Below are positions 1-3,638 of a stretch of 5,043 nt of DNA, piece after piece. Both the position numbers and the translations under genes were made by a program. The notes below the pieces were generated by a model. That model was not told where the DNA came from. It saw only the letters and a list, made by a program, of their open reading frames with translations, and did no database searches. This DNA is from Planctomycetota bacterium (GTDB lineage Bacteria; Planctomycetota; Phycisphaerae; Sedimentisphaerales; SM23-30), in contig JAKJEP010000252.1 in assembly GCA_022705365.1 (NCBI GenBank), positions 1-5,043 on the forward strand. Reading direction: 5' to 3'. Numbering within the stretch: position 1 is the stretch's first letter; each line of letters begins with the position of its first letter.

Positions 1-1003
1 CCTCCAGGCTGGCCAGCGCCGCCGCACAACCCAGGGCATTGCCGGTGTAAGTATGCCCGTGATAAAAGGTTGTATCGATCCACGGCTCCCGCAAAAAAGC
101 CTCGAACACCTTCTCACTCGCCAGCGTCGCCGCCAGCGGCAGATACCCCCCCGTCAATCCCTTTGCCACACACATCAGGTCCGGCTCCACTCCCTCCTGC
201 TCACAGGCAAACATCGTCCCGGTCCGGCCGAAACCCGTCGCCACCTCATCGGCAATCAGCAATGTACCATATTCCCGCGCCAGCCGCGCCGCCCCCGCCA
301 GAAACCCATCCGGATGCACCAGAATCCCCGCCGCCCCCTGCACCAGCGGCTCCATCACGATTGCTGCAATCTTACCAGCCTGCTGCCGCAGCACCTTCTC
401 CATCTCCGCCAGACAATGATCCCGGCACTCCTCCGCTGTCCCGTCAAACCGGTAGGGATGAGGACTTTCTGTAAAATGAGCCTTAAACGTAAGCGGCCCG
501 AAGATTCGGTGAAAAATCTCGATCCCCCCCACGCTCACCGACCCCATCGTATCCCCATGATACGACTGTTTTAGGGCGATAAAACTCGTCCGCCCACCCT
601 GCCCCAAATTGCGCCAATACTGAAACGCCATCTTGAGCGCAATCTCCACCGACGTCGCCCCGCTGTCCGAATAAAACACCTTACCTAACCCCTTCGGGCT
701 GACCTCCACCAGCCGCTTCGCCAGCTCAATCGCCGGCTCACACGTCAGCCCCAGCAGCGTACTATGGGCGATCTTCCCCAACTGCTCCCCAATCGCCGCG
801 TTGATGTGCGGATGATTATGCCCATGCACGTTGCACCATAACGACGACACCCCGTCGATGTACCTCCGCCCCTCCGTATCAATCAGATACACTCCCTCCC
901 CCCGCGCGATAACCAGCGGCTCCTCCGACTGCCACATTCCCATCGGCGTAAACGGATGCCATAAATACTCCTTATCCCACTGTTGCCATTTTTCTGTATT
1001 CAT
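1..1003 (-). CDS. bioA: BioA, adenosylmethionine--8-amino-7-oxononanoate aminotransferase (C-terminus cut by window edge)
   Basis: PLP-dependent class III aminotransferase that turns 8-amino-7-oxononanoate (KAPA) into 7,8-diaminononanoate, the antepenultimate step of biotin synthesis, in the cytoplasm. The frame is open from the ATG at 1003 to the window edge, giving 334 residues; the family is usually about 430-450, so roughly the last 100 are missing. Visible landmarks are HPFTPM (16-21), W56 in the substrate pocket, YSDSGA (111-116) for phosphate binding, YHGD (148-151) stacking on PLP, ADE with D252 contacting the pyridine nitrogen, K281 in VAKGLTGG as the Schiff-base lysine, and HGHTYTGN (315-322). 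An AAGGGA Shine-Dalgarno sequence lies just upstream. The gene starts 20 bases after the upstream SDR stop, so it is probably the third gene of an operon. E. coli BioA has Tyr in HPYTSM; this one has Phe, as in Bacillus BioA, so the amino donor (SAM or lysine) is open. The coding strand is very G-rich. Confidence 0.94.
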   Translation of the reverse strand, partial: MNTEKWQQWDKEYLWHPFTPMGMWQSEEPLVIARGEGVYLIDTEGRRYIDGVSSLWCNVHGHNHPHINAAIGEQLGKIAHSTLLGLTCEPAIELAKRLVEVSPKGLGKVFYSDSGATSVEIALKMAFQYWRNLGQGGRTSFIALKQSYHGDTMGSVSVGGIEIFHRIFGPLTFKAHFTESPHPYRFDGTAEECRDHCLAEMEKVLRQQAGKIAAIVMEPLVQGAAGILVHPDGFLAGAARLAREYGTLLIADEVATGFGRTGTMFACEQEGVEPDLMCVAKGLTGGYLPLAATLASEKVFEAFLREPWIDTTFYHGHTYTGNALGCAAALASLE

Positions 1004-1023
1004 TATTCCCTTAGTAATCTGCC

Positions 1024-1797
1024 TTACAGCAGCGCCAGAATCCCGCCGTCCACATAAACAATCTGCCCTGTCACAAAGCTGCTGGCATCCGAAGACAAAA
1101 ATACCGCCGCTCCCACCAGTTCTTCCGGCTCCCCCCACCGGTTCATCGGTGTCCGTGCCAGCATCCACTTATTAAATGTCTCGTCCGAGCTAACGTGGCG
1201 GGTCATTTTCGTTTTTAAAAATCCCGGACCAATTGCATTCACGGTAATCCCGTATTTGGCCCATTCCGCTCCCAGCGCCTTGGTCAACATCAGTATCCCG
1301 CCCTTGCTGGCCGCGTACGGCGGATTCTTCGGCCGCGTCATGTGCGACATCAGCGAACCGGTATTGACAATCTTGCCGCCCTTGCCCACCTGCTTACGGT
1401 GCCGGCAAAACGCCTGCGACAAAACAAAGACCGCATTCAAATTTGTCCCTATGATATTCTGCCATACCTCATAGGGAAATTCCTCCGCCGGATGCTGAGC
1501 ATTAATCCCGGCGTTATTCAACAGAATATCCACCCCACCGGTCGTCTCCACCACCTTCTGGAAAAAACTATCCAGCTTGGCCGTCTCCAGCATATCCACC
1601 ACAAACGTCCATACCTTCCGCCCCGTCTCCGTCTCGATCTCCTTCTTCGCCTGGGCCAGTTCCTCCTCGTGCCTGGAACTGATCGCCACATCCGCCCCAT
1701 ACTGTGCCAGTCCCTTCGCCAACGCCAGCCCGATCCCCCGGCTGCTGCCCGTCACCAGGGCCGTCTTGCCATCCAACCGAAATAAATCCTTTGCCAT
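1024..1797 (-). CDS. SDR-family oxidoreductase, gluconate 5-dehydrogenase-like
   Basis: Complete classical short-chain dehydrogenase of 257 residues, a normal length, probably soluble and cytoplasmic. The Rossmann nucleotide motif TGSSRGIG is at 16-23 and NNAG at 94-97. The catalytic tetrad is N119, S148, Y161, K165 (YAASK), followed by PG at 191-192 and the C-terminal VDGG. R20 in the glycine motif and R42 after the second strand, where NAD enzymes carry an acidic residue, suggest NADP(H). The opening (LFRLDGKTALVTGS), HPAEEFP, FLKTKMT, RTPMNRWGEPEELVGAAVFLSS and the ending resemble IdnO/gluconate 5-dehydrogenase and related sugar-acid reductases from memory of those sequences; the real substrate cannot be read. 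The ATG at 1797 is supported by GAGGA ten bases upstream. It sits between another SDR gene (52-base gap) and bioA (20-base gap). It could also serve a FabG-like ketoreductase step; the family does not decide this. Confidence 0.93.
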   Translation of the reverse strand: MAKDLFRLDGKTALVTGSSRGIGLALAKGLAQYGADVAISSRHEEELAQAKKEIETETGRKVWTFVVDMLETAKLDSFFQKVVETTGGVDILLNNAGINAQHPAEEFPYEVWQNIIGTNLNAVFVLSQAFCRHRKQVGKGGKIVNTGSLMSHMTRPKNPPYAASKGGILMLTKALGAEWAKYGITVNAIGPGFLKTKMTRHVSSDETFNKWMLARTPMNRWGEPEELVGAAVFLSSDASSFVTGQIVYVDGGILALL

Positions 1798-1849
1798 AGT
1801 TCGTTATTCCTCAATTTTTATATTTGTTTTTGCTCTTTGATTTTCTTGT

Positions 1850-2632
1850 TTACACCAGATTCAAACTGCGTCCCCCATCCACCGTCAGGATCTGCCCATT
1901 AATATGCTCCGTTTCTCGCGCCACCAAAAACAGCACCGCCGCCGCTACATCGCTGCACTTACCCAGCCGCCCGTCGGGCGTCTTCCGCTGCATATCCTCC
2001 CGCACCTGCGCCGGCGTCAACCCCATCTGCTGGGCCCGCTGGCAGATCACCTTGTCCAGCATCTCCGTATCCGTAATCCCCGGGCAAACCAGGTTAATCA
2101 TGATTCCATATTGGGCCAGGTCGCTGGCCAAAGCCCGCACCAGCCCCACCATCCCATGCTTGGAGGCCGTATAAGGTACCGCGCTGGGACAGGAAACAAT
2201 CGAGGACGTCGAGCCGATATGCACGATCCGCCCGTATTTCTGTTTCACCATCACCTTCGCCGCCTCCCGCGACAACAGAAACGCCCCCTTCAAATTCACA
2301 TTCAGCGTAAAATCCCAGTCCTCATCCGTCACCTGCAGCGCCGGCGCCGGCCGGTTCACCCCCACCGCATTTACCAGGCAGTCGATCCGCCCGAACCGGT
2401 CCGCCGCCTTTCCCATAAAATCCGTCACCGGCTGCGACTGCGAAATATCCACCGCCTCCAGCAGCACCTCTTTCCCAAACGTCTCCGCCGCCCTGGCGCG
2501 AATCGCGCTATCCTTATACAACACATCCATCAGCGCCAGCCGGTCTCCCCGCCGCGCCAAGGCCTCGGCTATCACCAACCCCATTCCCCGCCCCGCCCCG
2601 CATACTACACTCACCTGTTTTGTTTGCTCCAT
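1850..2632 (-). CDS. SDR-family oxidoreductase, NAD-type
   Basis: Complete classical short-chain dehydrogenase of 260 residues and the first gene of the SDR-SDR-bioA operon. The glycine-rich motif is CGAGRGMG (11-18), with Cys where most members have Thr. D36 at the end of the second strand (ALMDV) predicts NAD(H). NAVG (88-91) replaces the usual NNAG. The tetrad is N113, S141, Y154, K158 (YTASK), with Ser and Tyr 13 residues apart as normal, then CPG (183-185) and VDGG (251-254), so the enzyme should be active. The ATG at 2632 is preceded by AAAAAAGGATGA, a reasonable Shine-Dalgarno sequence, and a promoter-like sequence lies 19-47 bases upstream. It is clearly diverged from the neighbouring SDR at 1024-1797, so this is not a recent duplication. 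The sequence fits the FabG/sugar-alcohol dehydrogenase part of the family, but no specific substrate can be assigned. Confidence 0.92.
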   Translation of the reverse strand: MEQTKQVSVVCGAGRGMGLVIAEALARRGDRLALMDVLYKDSAIRARAAETFGKEVLLEAVDISQSQPVTDFMGKAADRFGRIDCLVNAVGVNRPAPALQVTDEDWDFTLNVNLKGAFLLSREAAKVMVKQKYGRIVHIGSTSSIVSCPSAVPYTASKHGMVGLVRALASDLAQYGIMINLVCPGITDTEMLDKVICQRAQQMGLTPAQVREDMQRKTPDGRLGKCSDVAAAVLFLVARETEHINGQILTVDGGRSLNLV

Positions 2633-2650
2633 ATTATTTCATCCTTTTTT

Positions 2651-2656
2651 AATATA
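2651..2656 (-). promoter_or_regulatory. Candidate -10 box of the SDR-SDR-bioA operon
   Basis: TATATT on the minus strand, exactly 17 bases downstream of TTGAAT (2674-2679), which is the ideal sigma70 spacing. Transcription would start near 2644, leaving a leader of about 12 bases that holds the AAGGAT ribosome binding site of the first SDR gene. Seen directly as sequence; promoter activity is inferred. Confidence 0.4.
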
Positions 2657-2673
2657 AAACATAAGCCCCGCGG

Positions 2674-2679
2674 ATTCAA
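2674..2679 (-). promoter_or_regulatory. Candidate -35 box of the SDR-SDR-bioA operon
   Basis: TTGAAT on the minus strand, matching four of six bases of TTGACA and paired with the TATATT at 2651-2656. It lies in the loop and inner stem of the hairpin at 2663-2691, so the promoter and the terminator of the preceding PEP-CTERM gene share the same bases. Confidence 0.38.
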
Positions 2680-2713
2680 TCCACGAGGCTTGTGTTAATT
2701 CTAAGTGATTATC

Positions 2714-2737
2714 AAAAGCTTTTCCAGATTTTTCCAG
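2714..2737. repeat. Short palindrome and 10-base-spaced direct repeat in the PEP-CTERM gene 3' UTR
   Basis: The perfect palindrome AAAAGCTTTT (2714-2723) overlaps a direct repeat TTTTCCAG (2720-2727 and 2730-2737) with one-helical-turn spacing. It lies between the PEP-CTERM stop codon and the terminator hairpin. The arrangement could be a protein site, but such short AT-rich elements also arise by chance. Confidence 0.3.
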
Positions 2738-2741
2738 CCAA

Positions 2742-3434
2742 TTATTTACGTTTTCGCAGCAGAGCCAGAGCGCCCATGCTCAGCAGGGCCATCGTCGCCG
2801 GTTCGGGCACTTCGGTAATCGTAACGTCAAAAGGCGAATTCTCCGAGCCAAATTCAGCACCGGCACCCTGAACAAAGTCAATGGTATCCCCGGCTGCAAT
2901 GGCAACAACACCCACGTTATCCACGTTAAATGAGATATCACCCACTACCGAAGGCTGATGGAACAGGACCTGTTCACTCGCCTGGCCGGCATTTTTTACA
3001 ACCCAGAATTCCCGCTCTCCGCCAGCACCTTTACTCAGCATCCCATCCAAATTGACAGCCGATTGCGTAATCGTGGCAGGCGCCGTCCAGCGAACGGTAA
3101 TATCTTCCCATTCGCCTAAATAGTAAGCTGACCCGGTATGCATCGCTACTTCCCCCAACTGGATGCTATACCACCCACCCGCCATCGTATCGTTGCGCCA
3201 CATAATCGGGCCGACATTAGGAGCATTACCGTCCGGTCCCCAGAAAGGATTTCCTTCTGGACTAGTTCCGGCATATGCAAACGAAATAAACTCACTGATG
3301 TCATTCTGGCCGCCATAACCATATTGCCACGGAGCCATCTGGGTGGGATATCCCCACTCCGTCACAAAATTCCAACTGTCCGCATTGGACACCGATACCA
3401 ATGCTAAAACCAACAATAATACAATCTTCTTCAT
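2742..3434 (-). CDS. Secreted PEP-CTERM sorting-domain protein with one beta-rich domain
   Basis: Complete 230-residue exported protein of unknown specific function. Residues 1-18 form a signal peptide (MKK, hydrophobic run, likely cleavage after SNA at 18). Residues 21-207 form one domain, and the end is a PEP-CTERM signal: VPEP (209-212), a hydrophobic segment (213-226) and the basic tail RKRK (227-230). In this family an exosortase recognises the PEP motif at the inner membrane and processes the protein for the cell surface or extracellular matrix; no exosortase is in the window. The domain has landmarks WQYGYG (36-41), GNPFWG (61-66), MWR (78-80), GEVAMHTG (94-101), VRWTAP (114-119), WVVK (144-147) and a TIDFV...GSEN block (184-199). 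The same series recurs in the upstream neighbour. It resembles unnamed beta-sandwich domains seen in planctomycete secreted proteins, plausibly ligand- or carbohydrate-binding. GGAGG nine bases before the ATG fixes the start. Confidence 0.92.
   Translation of the reverse strand: MKKIVLLLVLALVSVSNADSWNFVTEWGYPTQMAPWQYGYGGQNDISEFISFAYAGTSPEGNPFWGPDGNAPNVGPIMWRNDTMAGGWYSIQLGEVAMHTGSAYYLGEWEDITVRWTAPATITQSAVNLDGMLSKGAGGEREFWVVKNAGQASEQVLFHQPSVVGDISFNVDNVGVVAIAAGDTIDFVQGAGAEFGSENSPFDVTITEVPEPATMALLSMGALALLRKRK
2814..3374 (-). other. Shared beta-rich domain, copy B (in PEP-CTERM protein)
   Basis: Residues 21-207 of the PEP-CTERM protein align in order with copy A (3786-4316): W-x-F opening, W-x-YGYG, GNPxWG, GPxxWR, HxG, RWTxP, GM, W-V/I-VK, VL, and TIDFVxGxGxxxGxEN with identical spacing in the last block. 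Overall identity looks moderate, so the copies diverged long ago. Confidence 0.8.
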
Positions 3435-3443
3435 TTTTCATTT

Positions 3444-3448
3444 CCTCC
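3444..3448 (-). promoter_or_regulatory. Strong Shine-Dalgarno sequence of the PEP-CTERM gene
   Basis: GGAGG on the minus strand, nine bases before the ATG at 3434. It selects this start over the out-of-frame ATG at 3450 that begins inside the same region. It directly abuts the inverted repeat at 3450-3473. Confidence 0.75.
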
Positions 3449-3449
3449 A

Positions 3450-3473
3450 TTGACAGGCTCCTCGCTTTGTCAA
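3450..3473. repeat. Inverted repeat TTGACA-N12-TGTCAA in the PEP-CTERM gene leader
   Basis: Two perfect six-base arms (3450-3455 and 3468-3473) flank a 12-base spacer, one base upstream of the GGAGG ribosome binding site. It could be a repressor operator or a leader hairpin that affects access to the ribosome binding site. On the minus strand the right-hand arm also reads TTGACA, a perfect -35 hexamer, but no -10 box follows at the right distance. Function is inferred only from position and symmetry. Confidence 0.4.
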
Positions 3474-3513
3474 ATTTTAAAAGAACCACAACATTTAGAA
3501 AAACACGTAAACG

Positions 3514-3524
3514 ACACACACACA
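3514..3524. repeat. AC dinucleotide run
   Basis: Five and a half AC units (TG on the coding strand) in the leader of the PEP-CTERM gene. It is short, so length variation is possible but not expected to be frequent. Confidence 0.5.
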
Positions 3525-3580
3525 TAAAGTTTTTCGCTATTCAATTATTCTCTGATCATTTCCTTTCTTTTTTCAGGAAT

Positions 3581-3615
3581 CCCGAACGGACCGATTTTTT
3601 TCCGGCCCGTTCGGG
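3581..3615 (-). terminator. Strong hairpin after the LamG/dockerin gene
   Basis: Perfect nine-base arms CCCGAACGG/CCGTTCGGG (3581-3589 and 3607-3615) plus inner CCG/CGG pairs surround a nine-base loop. The single A-C mismatch on the plus strand becomes G-U in minus-strand RNA, giving a 13-pair stem 23 bases beyond the stop codon at 3639. No U-tract follows on the minus strand (the downstream bases are GATTCCTGAAAAAAG). It may therefore be a 3'-end stabiliser or a U-less terminator, not a classical one. On the plus strand a T-rich stretch follows, but there is no plus-strand gene to terminate. Confidence 0.55.
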
Positions 3616-3638
3616 TGCAATCCTTTTGTTTCTATCTG

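Larger units (their letters stand above)
2651..2691 (-). terminator. Probable intrinsic terminator of the PEP-CTERM gene
   Basis: Hairpin arms at 2663-2675 and 2679-2691 with a three-base loop lie about 50 bases beyond the stop of the PEP-CTERM gene. On the plus strand the arms contain two C-A mismatches. In minus-strand RNA both become G-U pairs, giving a continuous 13-pair stem (AAGCC, U-G, CG, U-G, GGAU). It is followed by a broken U-rich run (AUGUUUUAUAUU), as in an intrinsic terminator. The U-tract is imperfect, so efficiency may be partial and some readthrough into the SDR operon is possible. Confidence 0.65.
3435..3580. other. AT-rich intergenic leader before the PEP-CTERM gene
   Basis: Non-coding stretch of about 146 bases between the hairpin after the LamG/dockerin gene and the PEP-CTERM start. 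It holds the ribosome binding site, the inverted repeat at 3450-3473, a minus-strand TAAAAT that could serve as a -10 box (3475-3480) but lacks a convincing -35 box, and a short AC run at 3514-3524. The PEP-CTERM gene may have its own promoter here, but I cannot identify it with confidence. Confidence 0.45.

Noticed and set aside
285..345. G-runs on the bioA coding strand as a G-quadruplex
   Set aside because: The loops between G-runs are too long and irregular; general G-bias of the coding strand explains them.
53..574. Overlapping plus-strand ORFs (53-574 and 70-474) opposite bioA
   Set aside because: Pro/Arg/His-rich products with no ribosome binding site or family features, antisense to an intact, well-conserved bioA frame.
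1798..1849. Internal promoter in the A-rich gap between the two SDR genes
   Set aside because: A TATAAA is present on the minus strand, but no -35-like hexamer lies at 16-18 bases, so only the ribosome binding site is supported.
1846..1856. TTGTTTACACC as a BirA (biotin repressor) half-site
   Set aside because: There is no second half at the expected spacing, and it overlaps the stop codon of the first SDR inside the operon. No BirA-like operator was seen upstream of the operon either.
1904..2698. Plus-strand ORF of 264 residues opposite the NAD-type SDR gene
   Set aside because: Its product is a low-complexity run of Arg, His, Pro and Gln with no motifs, caused by the biased composition of the opposite strand. 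The minus-strand SDR has a full set of family motifs.
3301..3525. Minus-strand 74-residue ORF using the ATG at 3450
   Set aside because: It overlaps the PEP-CTERM gene in another frame. The GGAGG spacing fits the ATG at 3434, and the product shows no signal peptide or domain.
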